NCBI RefSeq assembly: GCF_013404075.1
Contig: NZ_JACBJQ010000023.1
Coordinates: 32,754 to 96,753 of the forward strand
Length of the DNA stretch: 64,000 nucleotides
Source: Mycolicibacterium vinylchloridicum
GTDB taxonomy: Bacteria; Actinomycetota; Actinomycetes; Mycobacteriales; Mycobacteriaceae
Reading direction: 5' to 3'
Shown: piece after piece, positions 33,657 through 41,730 of the stretch
Numbering within the stretch: position 1 is the first letter of the stretch
How the letters are laid out: each line of letters begins with the position of its first letter
Notes under the pieces: model-generated
The model's database searches: none
What the model was told of the DNA's origin: nothing
Seen by the model: only the letters and a program-made list of their open reading frames with translations
Position numbers and translations under genes: made by a program

Positions 33657-34360
33657 GCGAGCCGTCCTTGATGCTCGGCGGGCGCTTCAACGGTCCGCCC
33701 GGAAGCGCCAACGGCGGGTACGCCTGCGGCGTGATCGCCGGCCGCGTCCCGGCCGATCTGGTCGAGGTGAGGCTGCTCAAACCACCCCCGCTGGACACCG
33801 CGCTTCTGGTCGAAGAAACGGGGCCGGTGTACGAGGTGCGCCCGGCAGGTGGGGACGTGGTGGCGGTGGCGAAACCGGTCGACGAGCCCGTCGAGGTGCT
33901 GCCGCCCGTCCTGGACATCCCCGCTGACGCAACGGATGCGGTGGCCGACGCCAACCATCCGTTTCGCAGCTGTTTCACCTGCGGCCCCGACCGCGAGGCC
34001 GGTGACGGGCTGCGGATCTTCGTCAAACGGCTTCCCGGACAATCGGTTCTGGCCGACCGGTGGACTCCGGACGAAACGCTGGCCGACGATGGCGGCGCCG
34101 TGCGGCCCGAGATCGTGTGGGCAGCGCTGGATTGCCCCGGCGGGTGGGCGGCGTTCAACCGCATCCCCGGCGGTGTCGCGGTTCTCGCCAGGATGACGGC
34201 GCGCATCGACCGGGTCCCGCGGATCGGGGAGCAGTGCGTGGTGGTAGCGACCTCGGACTGGCATGACGGCCGCGACATCGGCGCACGTTCCGCGCTCTAC
34301 ACCGCCGACGGGGAACCACTGGCGGCGGCCCGCGCGGTGTGGATCGACTCGACCGCCTGA
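33653..34360 (+). CDS. Possible hotdog-fold thioesterase-superfamily protein
   Basis: A 235-residue protein starting GTG 33653 within a GTGA overlap. It has a substrate-access stretch RFNGPPGSANGGYACGVIAG and a second half with CFTCGPDR, LDCPGGWAAFNRI and ARMTARIDRVPRIGEQCVV, which resemble two-domain hotdog proteins of the thioesterase superfamily. No confirmed catalytic residue can be named. The coupling to a methyltransferase suggests that both act in one small pathway. Confidence 0.6.
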   Translation: MSEPSLMLGGRFNGPPGSANGGYACGVIAGRVPADLVEVRLLKPPPLDTALLVEETGPVYEVRPAGGDVVAVAKPVDEPVEVLPPVLDIPADATDAVADANHPFRSCFTCGPDREAGDGLRIFVKRLPGQSVLADRWTPDETLADDGGAVRPEIVWAALDCPGGWAAFNRIPGGVAVLARMTARIDRVPRIGEQCVVVATSDWHDGRDIGARSALYTADGEPLAAARAVWIDSTA

Positions 34361-35527
34361 CTAGATCCCGTAGTCGGGCAATTCGAAGTCGTCGCGGATG
34401 TCGCCGGCGAACATCTTCAACAGCGGGCCGAAGTTCATCGCGCGCATCGCCAGATTGCGAAACCGCAATCCGAACGTGGTGCGGGTGGCGAAGAAGCCGA
34501 TGAAGCGCACCGCGCCGGCTTGTTTGGACTCCACGAACGGGCGCAGCTTTCGTTCGTACTGCTCGAAGGCCTGCCGATGGTCGCCGCCCGCACGACTGAG
34601 CTCACCGGCCAGGACGTAGGCCTCCGTCATCGCCAGGCCGGTGCCCTCGCCTCCGAGCAGCGAGATACAACCGGCGGCGTCTCCGAGGAGCAGGACGCGG
34701 CCGCGTGACCATCGGTCCATCCGGATCTGGCTGACGACGTCGAAGTAGATGTCGGCCGCCCCGTCGAGAGCCGCCAGCATCGCCGGGCATTCCCAGCCTG
34801 CGTCGCCGAATTCGTTGCGCAGCTGTTCCTTCGGCGAGGTGGCCGGACCGTCGCGGTCGGCACGAAAGATGAACAAGAACAGCGTGCGGTCGCCACGCAG
34901 CGCGAATCTCCCGGCTTGCCGGTTCGCCGTGTTGTAGGTCAGGTACACCAACTCGTCGCGCGGCCGGTAGCCGTCGACGACGCACGCCGCCACCTTGCAG
35001 CCGAGATAGCGCTCGACGGTGCGTTCGTCGCCGAAGACCAGGCGGCGCACATTGGAGTGCAGACCATCAGCCCCGATCAGCAGGTCGAATTCCCGTGCCG
35101 GCGACGTGTCGAAGGTGAGCCGGACGCACTCGCCGGTGTCCTCGACCGTTGCGATGCTGTCGTCGAAGATCGTCTCGACCTGGTCCTCGACGGTTCGATA
35201 GACGGCCGCGGCCAGATCACCCCGAGGCAGGCTGGTGAAGTCATTGCCGATCAGGCGACGCACGCCGGCGACACGCAGGTCGGCCTTGATCTCTCCGCGA
35301 GCACCCACCGAACGGACGTGCTCGACCTGATAACCGGCCGACAGAATGCGGTCCTCAATACCCATGCGTTTGGCTGCCTGGTACCCGACGCCCCAGAAAT
35401 CGATCATGTAACCACCGGTACGAAAGGCCGGTGCCTTCTCGATCAGAGTCGGTGTGTGGCCTGTGCGGTGCAGCCAATGGGCGAGGGCGGCACCGCCGAC
35501 ACCCGCGCCGCTGATGGCGATTTTCAC
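34361..35527 (-). CDS. FAD-dependent monooxygenase (PHBH/UbiH class)
   Basis: A 388-residue flavin monooxygenase. FAD-binding GAGVGGAALAHWLHRTGH, the GADGLHSNVRRLVFG motif (DG region) and GDAAGCISLLGGEGTGLAMTEA are intact. The start is GTG 35527. It is convergent with the hotdog-like gene; a 140-base gap separates it from the NYN gene. Substrate unknown; such proteins hydroxylate aromatic or polyketide compounds. Confidence 0.9.
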   Translation of the reverse strand: MKIAISGAGVGGAALAHWLHRTGHTPTLIEKAPAFRTGGYMIDFWGVGYQAAKRMGIEDRILSAGYQVEHVRSVGARGEIKADLRVAGVRRLIGNDFTSLPRGDLAAAVYRTVEDQVETIFDDSIATVEDTGECVRLTFDTSPAREFDLLIGADGLHSNVRRLVFGDERTVERYLGCKVAACVVDGYRPRDELVYLTYNTANRQAGRFALRGDRTLFLFIFRADRDGPATSPKEQLRNEFGDAGWECPAMLAALDGAADIYFDVVSQIRMDRWSRGRVLLLGDAAGCISLLGGEGTGLAMTEAYVLAGELSRAGGDHRQAFEQYERKLRPFVESKQAGAVRFIGFFATRTTFGLRFRNLAMRAMNFGPLLKMFAGDIRDDFELPDYGI

Positions 35528-35670
35528 GTCGTCAATTGTCGCGCGATCGCGGCGGGGAGATCCAGGGTGTTGTTGCGGAGTCAGAAACCTGCGCGGACAC
35601 CTCGCAGTCCGGCGAACCTGGTGGGATCACCGAAACATCTTCTTGTGCAGCACTTTTCAAATTCCGTCTC

Positions 35671-36519
35671 CTAGCGGAGCTTGACCATCCGCGTGGTGGA
35701 GCTCTCGTCGAGCTCCACGACATCGGTGCGGGATCGCAGGAAGTCGCTGAACGACTTGAAGCCCAACGACTTCTCCGAAAACGACGGGTCCATCCGCTTC
35801 ATCTGTGCTTTGACCGCGGAGTTGTGCAACCAGTCGGCGTCGTCCTTCTCCAGGCCGATCTGCAACGCCCGCTCCAGCAGCGCGGTGGCCACGGCTTGCG
35901 GATCCGGCGGTTCAGCCTCGGACTTCGTGCGTTTGGCCCGCTTGGCAGGCTGTGCGGCATCCGGTGGTTGGAACACCGGCACCCCGGGCAGCGAGTCGTA
36001 GATGACGAACTCGTCGCAGGCCGCGGCCAGGGACCGGCTCGAGGAGCCGGCCACACCGATCCCGACGACGTGGCGGCCCAACCGCTTGCAGCGCTGGGCG
36101 AGCGGGATGTAGTCGGAGTCGCCGGCCACGATCACCACGTGGGTGAGGTCGGGCAACCGGAACATGTCCTCGACCGCGTCGACCGCCAGCCGGATGTCGG
36201 CGGCGTTCTTGCCGTACGCCGCGGCGGGGAACAGCTGCACCAGGTCCACCGCCCGTCCCACCAGTTGTTCGCGGTATTCGGCGTTGACGTCGGCCGACCA
36301 GTCGGCATATGCCCGGGTGAGCACCACGGTCCCGAACGACGAGGCGAAATCCAGGATCGCGCCCACATCGACACGCGCACGGGTGAGCTTCGCCGCCTCC
36401 AGACCCTTGGCCTTGTCGCGCTGAAAAGAGTTGCGGCCGTTCACCTGGTCGTAGCGCGAGATGACGATGTTGTCGAAGTCGAGGTACACCGCGACACGGG
36501 CAGCACCGGGTTCGGTCAT
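35671..36519 (-). CDS. NYN-domain (PIN-like) protein with C-terminal OST-HTH-like module
   Basis: A 282-residue protein. The NYN/LabA nuclease domain has VAVYLDFDNIVISRYD, KNAADIRLAVDAVEDM and VVIVAGDSDYIPLAQRCKRLG with conserved acidic residues. The C-terminal third (TALLERALQIGLEKDDADWLHNS and SLGFKSFSDFLRSR) fits an OST-HTH/LOTUS-like RNA-binding region. NYN proteins are often RNases, and some are linked to RNA or tRNA quality control. Start ATG 36519. No operon partner is visible. Confidence 0.85.
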   Translation of the reverse strand: MTEPGAARVAVYLDFDNIVISRYDQVNGRNSFQRDKAKGLEAAKLTRARVDVGAILDFASSFGTVVLTRAYADWSADVNAEYREQLVGRAVDLVQLFPAAAYGKNAADIRLAVDAVEDMFRLPDLTHVVIVAGDSDYIPLAQRCKRLGRHVVGIGVAGSSSRSLAAACDEFVIYDSLPGVPVFQPPDAAQPAKRAKRTKSEAEPPDPQAVATALLERALQIGLEKDDADWLHNSAVKAQMKRMDPSFSEKSLGFKSFSDFLRSRTDVVELDESSTTRMVKLR

Positions 36520-36663
36520 GTGCTCGAGTCTTGTCCATGTTGTGACGCGGCACGCGCCTTTGCCCGAACGCGACGGCCCCTGGCGCCGTCTATGCTTCAG
36601 GGGCCCGATAAATCATCGGTATCCCGGCAACAGTGGCCGACCTCTTAGTCATGGAGTGACCAG

Positions 36664-37920
36664 TTGAGCTTTAGTCGTCGTGCCCGTGGGGCGTGCCTCG
36701 GCGTCGTGCTGGCGGTGCTGGCAGTGCTCGGTGGTGTCGTCGTCTCCGCTGCGCCGCGCTGCCCGCAGCACTGCCGCACCGAGGCCGCGGCCCGCGACCC
36801 GCAGCCGGCGCCGTCGAAGGACCCGGCCGCCGTCACGCTCACGCCCGCCGACGGGGCTACCGATGTCGACCCACTGGGCGGGATCACGGTCGTCGCCACG
36901 AGCGGCATGCTCACCCACGTCACGATGGTCAACGACGCCGGCAAACCCATACCCGGTGTCGTCACCCCCGACTTCAAGACCTGGAAGCCCACCGTGCCGC
37001 TCGGATATGGACGCAGCTACACCCTCAAGGTCGACGCCCGCGGGCCCGGTGGCGTCCCGTCCGAGCTGTCGTCGACGTTCCAGACCCTGGTGCCCAGCGA
37101 TCAGAGCGAGGTGTACCTGACCACGCCGGCCGGCCATCCGCTCGACGGCGGCCGGTTCGGAATCGGCACCGTCGTCGTCGCCCACTTCGACGAGCCGATC
37201 GCCGACCGGGTGGCCGCCGAGAAACACCTCTCGGTGACCACCAACCCGCCGGTGCGCGGATCGTGGTACTGGGTCGACGAGCAGAATGCCCATTGGCGCC
37301 CGGAAAAGTATTACGCCCCAGGCACTTCGGTGAACGTGCGGGCGGACGTCTACGGCGTCCCACTCGGCGCCGGGCTGTACGGCGAAGAGGATTCCAGCGC
37401 GGCGTTCACCATTGGCGACGCGCACGTCGCCGTGGCCGACGACATCACCAAGCAGGTCAGCGTCTTCGACAACGGCCAGCTGGTGCGCACCATGCCCACG
37501 TCGATGGGCCGGGGCGGCTCGGAGACGATCGGTGACCAGACGCTGACGTTCTGGACACCACCCGGCGTCTACACCGTCATGGACAAGGCCAACCCGGTGA
37601 TCATGGATTCCTCCACCTACGGGCTGCCGATCAACTCGCGGCTGGGTTACCGCGAGACCATCCCGTACGCGACTCGCATCAGCCCCGACGGCATCTATCT
37701 GCACCAGCTGAACGCGACGGTGTGGGCGCAGGGCAACACCGACACCTCACACGGGTGCCTGAACCTCAGCAGCGAGAACGCCGCGTGGTTCTACGACTTC
37801 TCGGTGCCCGGCGACGTCGTCGAGGTCCGCAACACCGGCGGGCCGCCGCTGCAACTGATCCAGAACGGCGACTGGACGTTGCCGTGGGGCGAGTGGCTCA
37901 AAGGCAGTGCGCTGCACTGA
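36664..37920 (+). CDS. L,D-transpeptidase (YkuD), first of tandem pair
   Basis: A 418-residue envelope enzyme that cross-links peptidoglycan 3-3 bonds. Signal/anchor segment (GACLGVVLAVLAVLGGVVVSAAP), two Ig-like domains (VTLTPADGATDVDPLGG and TNPPVRGSWYWV) and a C-terminal YkuD domain with SHGCLNLSSENAAWF, holding catalytic His and Cys. Start TTG 36664 with GGAG 8 bases upstream, positioned as in the paralogue at 38086. Upstream TATGCT (36591-36596) in GCCGTCTATGCTTCAGG resembles the sequence upstream of the paralogue. It is close to LdtMt2/LdtMt5 in architecture. Confidence 0.93.
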   Translation: MSFSRRARGACLGVVLAVLAVLGGVVVSAAPRCPQHCRTEAAARDPQPAPSKDPAAVTLTPADGATDVDPLGGITVVATSGMLTHVTMVNDAGKPIPGVVTPDFKTWKPTVPLGYGRSYTLKVDARGPGGVPSELSSTFQTLVPSDQSEVYLTTPAGHPLDGGRFGIGTVVVAHFDEPIADRVAAEKHLSVTTNPPVRGSWYWVDEQNAHWRPEKYYAPGTSVNVRADVYGVPLGAGLYGEEDSSAAFTIGDAHVAVADDITKQVSVFDNGQLVRTMPTSMGRGGSETIGDQTLTFWTPPGVYTVMDKANPVIMDSSTYGLPINSRLGYRETIPYATRISPDGIYLHQLNATVWAQGNTDTSHGCLNLSSENAAWFYDFSVPGDVVEVRNTGGPPLQLIQNGDWTLPWGEWLKGSALH

Positions 37921-38085
37921 GATGCCGGCCGAAAAGTTAAATTCCGCTAATGATTGGATGTTTGCTGCTGGTGACGGCCGCATCAGCTCTTTTCAAGTGA
38001 CCAGACGGTGCCGTGGCCGTCTATGATCTCAGGCGTCAAAGATGACGCCGGCAACTCATCGTCGACCAGCTCTGGAGTGATTTCG
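37921..38085 (+). promoter_or_regulatory. Putative promoter region of second L,D-transpeptidase
   Basis: Between the tandem L,D-transpeptidase genes lies GCCGTCTATGATCTCAGG (TATGAT at 38022-38027), almost identical to GCCGTCTATGCTTCAGG upstream of the first (TATGCT at 36591-36596). The conserved -10-like block suggests each gene has its own promoter from the same duplicated element. No clear -35 is visible. Confidence 0.5.
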
Positions 38086-39354
38086 GTGGTCTTTTCCCGT
38101 CGCGCATGCACGGCCGTCCTCGTGGTGGGCCTGCTGCTCCTCGGCGTTCTCGGGAGCGATGTCGCCGGGCTGCCCGGGTGCCGGGACGGGTGCAAGACCG
38201 CGACCGCCACAGCGCAGGTGCAGTTGCCGCCGGCACCGCCGAAGCCGCCGCTGCTGGGGATGGCCCCGGCGAACGGCTCGGCCGACCTCAACCCACTGAG
38301 CCGGGTGTCCGCACAGGTGGTCGGCGGCAGTCTGACGAGCGTCTCGTTGGTGGACGACTACGGCAACAACCTGGCCGGGGCGCTCTCCCCAGACGGGACG
38401 TCGTGGCAGCCGACCATGCCGCTGAAGTATGGGCGCACCTACACCATGCAGGTGGCCAGCCAGGGCGCCAGCGGGGTGCCACTGTCGCGGACCACCACCT
38501 TCACGACCGCCTCGCCGAACAACCTCACCCAGGTCTACCTCGAGACGCCCGGCGGGTTGCCGATCCACGAAGACGTGCGCTACGGCATCGGCACGATCAT
38601 CGCGGCACGCTTCGACGAGCAGATCACCGACAAGGCGACCGCCGAACGCAATCTGGTGGTGACCACCAACCCGCCGGTGCCGGGCTCCTGGTACTGGGTC
38701 GACGACAAGACCGCGCACTGGCGGCCGGCGAAGTACTACGCCCCGGGCACGACGGTGTCCGTGGCCGCCAACATTTTCGGGCTGAAACTCGGGGATGGGC
38801 TCTACGGCAACGAAAATGCCAAGGCCACCTTCACGATTGGCGATGCGCACGTCTCCATAGCGGATGACACGACCAAGGTCGTCAGCGTGTTCGACAACGG
38901 CAAGCTGGTTCGGGCGATGCCGACGTCGATGGGTCAGGGTGGCTACCAAACCATTGCCGGGCGCACGTTTTCGTTCTGGACGCCGCCCGGGGTGTACACG
39001 GTGATCGACAAGGCCGAGTCGGTGACGATGGATTCGTCGACCTACGGTCTGCCGGTGGCCTCCTCGATGGGCTACAAGACGAAGATCCCGTACGCGACGC
39101 GGATCAGCACCGACGGCATCTACCTGCACCAACTCAACGACACCCGGTGGGCGCAGGGCAACACCAACGTCTCGCACGGCTGCCTGAACCTCAACGGCGA
39201 GAACGCGTCCTGGTTCTTCGACTTCTCCCAGCCCGGTGATGTCGTGGAGGTCAAGAACACCGGTGGCCCGGGCCTGGAGATCTGGCAGAACGGCGACTGG
39301 ACGGTGCCGTGGGGCGAATGGCTGAAGGGCAGTGCGCTCACGCCCAAGCCGTGA
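38086..39354 (+). CDS. L,D-transpeptidase (YkuD), second of tandem pair
   Basis: About 422 residues, paralogous to the previous gene along its length. Signal/anchor (TAVLVVGLLLLGVLGSDVAGL), two Ig-like domains (LLGMAPANGSADLNPLSR and TNPPVPGSWYWVDDKT) and the YkuD active site SHGCLNLNGENASWFF. I chose GTG 38086 (MVFSRRACTA) since GGAG is at 38074-38077, the same spacing as in the paralogue. Expansion of such enzymes supports 3-3 cross-linking and beta-lactam tolerance in mycobacteria. Confidence 0.92.
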   Translation: MVFSRRACTAVLVVGLLLLGVLGSDVAGLPGCRDGCKTATATAQVQLPPAPPKPPLLGMAPANGSADLNPLSRVSAQVVGGSLTSVSLVDDYGNNLAGALSPDGTSWQPTMPLKYGRTYTMQVASQGASGVPLSRTTTFTTASPNNLTQVYLETPGGLPIHEDVRYGIGTIIAARFDEQITDKATAERNLVVTTNPPVPGSWYWVDDKTAHWRPAKYYAPGTTVSVAANIFGLKLGDGLYGNENAKATFTIGDAHVSIADDTTKVVSVFDNGKLVRAMPTSMGQGGYQTIAGRTFSFWTPPGVYTVIDKAESVTMDSSTYGLPVASSMGYKTKIPYATRISTDGIYLHQLNDTRWAQGNTNVSHGCLNLNGENASWFFDFSQPGDVVEVKNTGGPGLEIWQNGDWTVPWGEWLKGSALTPKP

Positions 39355-39407
39355 GCTTGATTGCGACACTGCGAAATTGCATTACCGGTGGTGGCTGGAT
39401 ACCAGTT

Positions 39408-40121
39408 TCACGATTGCGCTCGCTTGTTGGCGCTCCTGGCCGAGCCGGCGGTGCCCCGAGGCTTGTTCTCGGTAGACGTCTTCGCAGTCGCCCGGGCACC
39501 GGACCGGTGGACCGCTGCACGTTGTTTGGCTGGTGGACTTGGATTGGCAGTCCGCTTCGAGCCGGCCTGGCCTCGATTTACGTCGCGAACGTGGCGAGTG
39601 GTTTGGGCTACCGCCGGCGGTTGCGTCGCTGGCCGCGTGTTCGCACCGGTTGCGGCGAAGGGGCCAAATGCATAGGCGATCGCGAGCACCGGGGCTACCG
39701 CGTAAATGCCGACCGAAAAGATAGCGAGCTCGCGGATGCCGCCTCCGGGATAGAGGAGGTTCTTGAGCCCATAGGCCAGGAATACGCTGATCGGTGCGGT
39801 AATCGGAAAGCCGACATACCAAACCGGCGTCAACGCGATTGCGCCCGCCAAGATGAGCGCATTACGAAGCACTGTCTCGGCAGAGGCGTTGGCTTGCGGG
39901 GCCGACGCTGCGGTGCGGTGGGGCGCGGTGGTGGTGCGTGTGGTGGCGCCTGTGAGCTCGGCGGCGCTGGCTCGCAGCTGTATCGCAGGGACGTGCACTG
40001 GCCGTGGGATCGAGGGCTGCGTCGTGTCTGCGGGAAACACCAGCGCTAGAGCGACAACGGCGGAGGCGCCGACAGCAATGAGACGAGATGCGCGGTGACG
40101 CGCGCTAGACGATTCGTACAT
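39408..40121 (-). CDS. Exported mycobacterial protein with basic tail, paralogue A
   Basis: A 237-residue protein of unknown function. It has an N-terminal signal segment (RLIAVGASAVVALALVFPADT), a PRPVHVPAIQLRASA motif, one or two hydrophobic segments (ILAGAIALTPVWYVGFPITAP and FSVGIYAVAPVLAIAYAFGPFA), and a long Arg/Lys/Ser/Ala-rich C-terminus. Its neighbour at 40167 shares the same plan, so these are tandem paralogues. GC-rich ribosome site CCGGGGGG precedes ATG 40121. It could be an envelope protein with a cationic tail. Confidence 0.7.
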   Translation of the reverse strand: MYESSSARHRASRLIAVGASAVVALALVFPADTTQPSIPRPVHVPAIQLRASAAELTGATTRTTTAPHRTAASAPQANASAETVLRNALILAGAIALTPVWYVGFPITAPISVFLAYGLKNLLYPGGGIRELAIFSVGIYAVAPVLAIAYAFGPFAATGANTRPATQPPAVAQTTRHVRDVNRGQAGSKRTANPSPPAKQRAAVHRSGARATAKTSTENKPRGTAGSARSANKRAQS

Positions 40122-40166
40122 AAGTCCCCCCGGATATGTCGACGCCCTCGCGCCGAAGCTGTGATT

Positions 40167-40856
40167 TCAATCGCTGGTTTTCGTGGGTCGGGCCGAACGG
40201 GCTGTGCCCGACTGCTTCTTCTCGGTAGAAGCCTTTGGGGCGCTCTTGGCATTGCGATGGGTCGCCGGTTTGCGGTCGGCAGCCCGCGACGAGCTGGCAA
40301 CCGCACCACGCTTGGCGCGGTCATCTTGGCGCGGCGCTCGGAATGGTGTCGACCGGTTGGCCCGCGAAGCTGAGCTGGATTCCGCAGCGGCAGAAGCTGT
40401 TTGCGGGAGGAGGCCTGAAGAGATCGAGTCAAGAACCACTTTCAGCGGAGACAGGAAGACATCCACGGCGCTCAGAACTAGCTCGACCGGCGGGATTGGT
40501 GTCGTTCTGCCGAAACGTTGTAGCACGGCCACGACGGGGCTGAGCGGCAGGGTGACGGGGAAGGCTGCGTACCAGAGCACCGCGAAGAAGACCTGGTTCA
40601 CAAAGAGCACCGGATCAAACGCGGGCTGATCCGCCGCGGTGGTACGGCTGGGTGCGGTGACTCTGGTCGTGGTGTGCGCGACTGCGCTGCCGGCGTCTGC
40701 GGTGAGGGCCTGCAGCTGTATCGCAGCGAGGTGAACCGTCCGTGGGAAGTCGGGGTGCGCCGTGCCTGGTGCGGTCACGAGGCCTACGGAGACGATCGCT
40801 GCAGCCCCGACGGCTGCGAGACGACCCGTGCTGGTGGTAAGGCCTGATCGACCCAT
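40167..40856 (-). CDS. Exported mycobacterial protein with basic tail, paralogue B
   Basis: About 229 residues. I chose ATG 40856 (MGRSGLTTSTGRLAAVGAAAIV), which follows a GGGGGGTCAC ribosome site; the frame extends to 40931 without support. Signal segment, PRTVHLAAIQLQALTADAG motif as in paralogue A, a central hydrophobic stretch (VFFAVLWYAAFPVTLPLSPVVAVLQ) and a Lys/Arg-rich C-terminus (RNAKSAPKASTEKKQSGTA). The function is unknown. Confidence 0.7.
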   Translation of the reverse strand: MGRSGLTTSTGRLAAVGAAAIVSVGLVTAPGTAHPDFPRTVHLAAIQLQALTADAGSAVAHTTTRVTAPSRTTAADQPAFDPVLFVNQVFFAVLWYAAFPVTLPLSPVVAVLQRFGRTTPIPPVELVLSAVDVFLSPLKVVLDSISSGLLPQTASAAAESSSASRANRSTPFRAPRQDDRAKRGAVASSSRAADRKPATHRNAKSAPKASTEKKQSGTARSARPTKTSD

Positions 40857-40980
40857 TGTGACCCCCCCGGGCAGTGTCGGCTGCCGGCCAGCGTAAATGA
40901 CGGATACGTCAAATCCAATCATTTGTTGCAAATGAACGCGGACACGCGGCGAGCACAGCGAATTCGGCGGCGCGCGGCGG

Positions 40981-40996
40981 TGTGATCCGGCTCACA
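40981..40996. promoter_or_regulatory. Perfect CRP-family binding site upstream of UsfY-like gene
   Basis: TGTGATCCGGCTCACA is an exact match to TGTGA-N6-TCACA, the consensus of the mycobacterial cAMP receptor protein CRP (Rv3676 type). It ends 45 bases upstream of ATG 41042. It suggests cAMP/CRP control of this stress-linked membrane protein. Confidence 0.65.
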
Positions 40997-41041
40997 GGAG
41001 GCGTAGCCTTGAAGGCGTCTCTGAGAGGGAAGGGAGACACG

Positions 41042-41350
41042 ATGAAGGGTGCATATCGCGATCCGATCGATCATTCCCGAACAACGCAGCCCCATGCTGG
41101 TGAGTCGTTCATCGACACGTTGTGGCTGCCCGGCCTGTTCCTCATCGCGCTGGGTGTTGTGGGGTTGGCCGGCATCATCGCGGCGCTGGCCTACAACCAC
41201 CACGAGTTGCTGTTGATGCTGGGATCGGTGGTGGCGGGTCTGCTGATTGTGGGTGCGCTGCTGATCATGGCCGAGCATCAGCGGGTCAAGCGTGTTGAGC
41301 GTCGCTGGTTGGCGGATCACCCCGACCGTACGCACTACCACGCGGCGTAG
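41042..41350 (+). CDS. usfY: UsfY-like membrane protein
   Basis: A 102-residue protein with two membrane helices (TLWLPGLFLIALGVVGLAG and LMLGSVVAGLLIVGALLIM). The N-terminus AYRDPIDHSRTTQPHAGES and the C-terminal basic region RRWLADHPD match UsfY, a small protein encoded next to sigF in M. tuberculosis. Start ATG 41042 with ribosome site AGGGAG. Unlike the classical locus it is not beside rsbW-sigF here, but a perfect CRP-type site lies upstream. Likely a stress membrane protein. Confidence 0.8.
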   Translation: MKGAYRDPIDHSRTTQPHAGESFIDTLWLPGLFLIALGVVGLAGIIAALAYNHHELLLMLGSVVAGLLIVGALLIMAEHQRVKRVERRWLADHPDRTHYHAA

Positions 41351-41730
41351 CGGGGTTGTCGGCGCTCGAGCGGCCGGGGCATGCCCGGGCGCGTACTAGG
41401 ACTTTGCCGGCACAGAATATCGATCGACGTGCGAATTTACGTACTCAGTGATTTGCTGATAATTACCTGCATGTCAATTTTCCGGTAACGGTTGTGAATC
41501 AGTTCACAATCTGCGGTTGAACTCGTTTCGCCCTGTGAACAGTATCGATACCGATCCTATCGATGGTGTTCTGCAAGACGCGCGGTACACGCCCTAGCGA
41601 TCCCCTAATCCCCTAACGGGGATTGCTGGGATATCCCGGTACCACCCGTATCGGGTAGGGGACCGCGCCCCATTTCGGGGTGCTCGTGATCTTCATACCG
41701 TGAGTAGCAATCACCGGAAGGAACTTCCCA
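41351..41730. promoter_or_regulatory. Leader and control region of the IniB-like gene
   Basis: No gene is visible in these 380 bases, which are AT-richer than their surroundings. Contents: a CRP-type palindrome (separate entry), a GTATCGATAC palindrome (41542-41551) with a further TATCGAT at 41558-41564, a perfect stem AATCCCC/GGGGATT (41607-41613, 41618-41624, loop TAAC), GGGATATCCC (41628-41637) and ACCCG/CGGGT (41644-41648, 41652-41656). The stacked stems just before the coding region could shape the 5' mRNA leader. A strong GGAAGGA site leads into ATG 41731. Confidence 0.55.
41492..41509. promoter_or_regulatory. Perfect CRP-family binding site upstream of IniB-like gene
   Basis: TTGTGAATCAGTTCACAA is an 18-base palindrome (7-base arms, TCAG centre) whose core TGTGAATCAGTTCACA at 41493-41508 matches TGTGA-N6-TCACA exactly. 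It is about 220 bases ahead of the start codon. It is the second perfect site within 520 bases, after the one for the UsfY-like gene. Confidence 0.68.

Noticed and set aside
41600..41660. Stacked short stems in the IniB leader considered as a known riboswitch
   Set aside because: The stems are short and adjacent and do not form any known aptamer core; they are listed only as leader structures.
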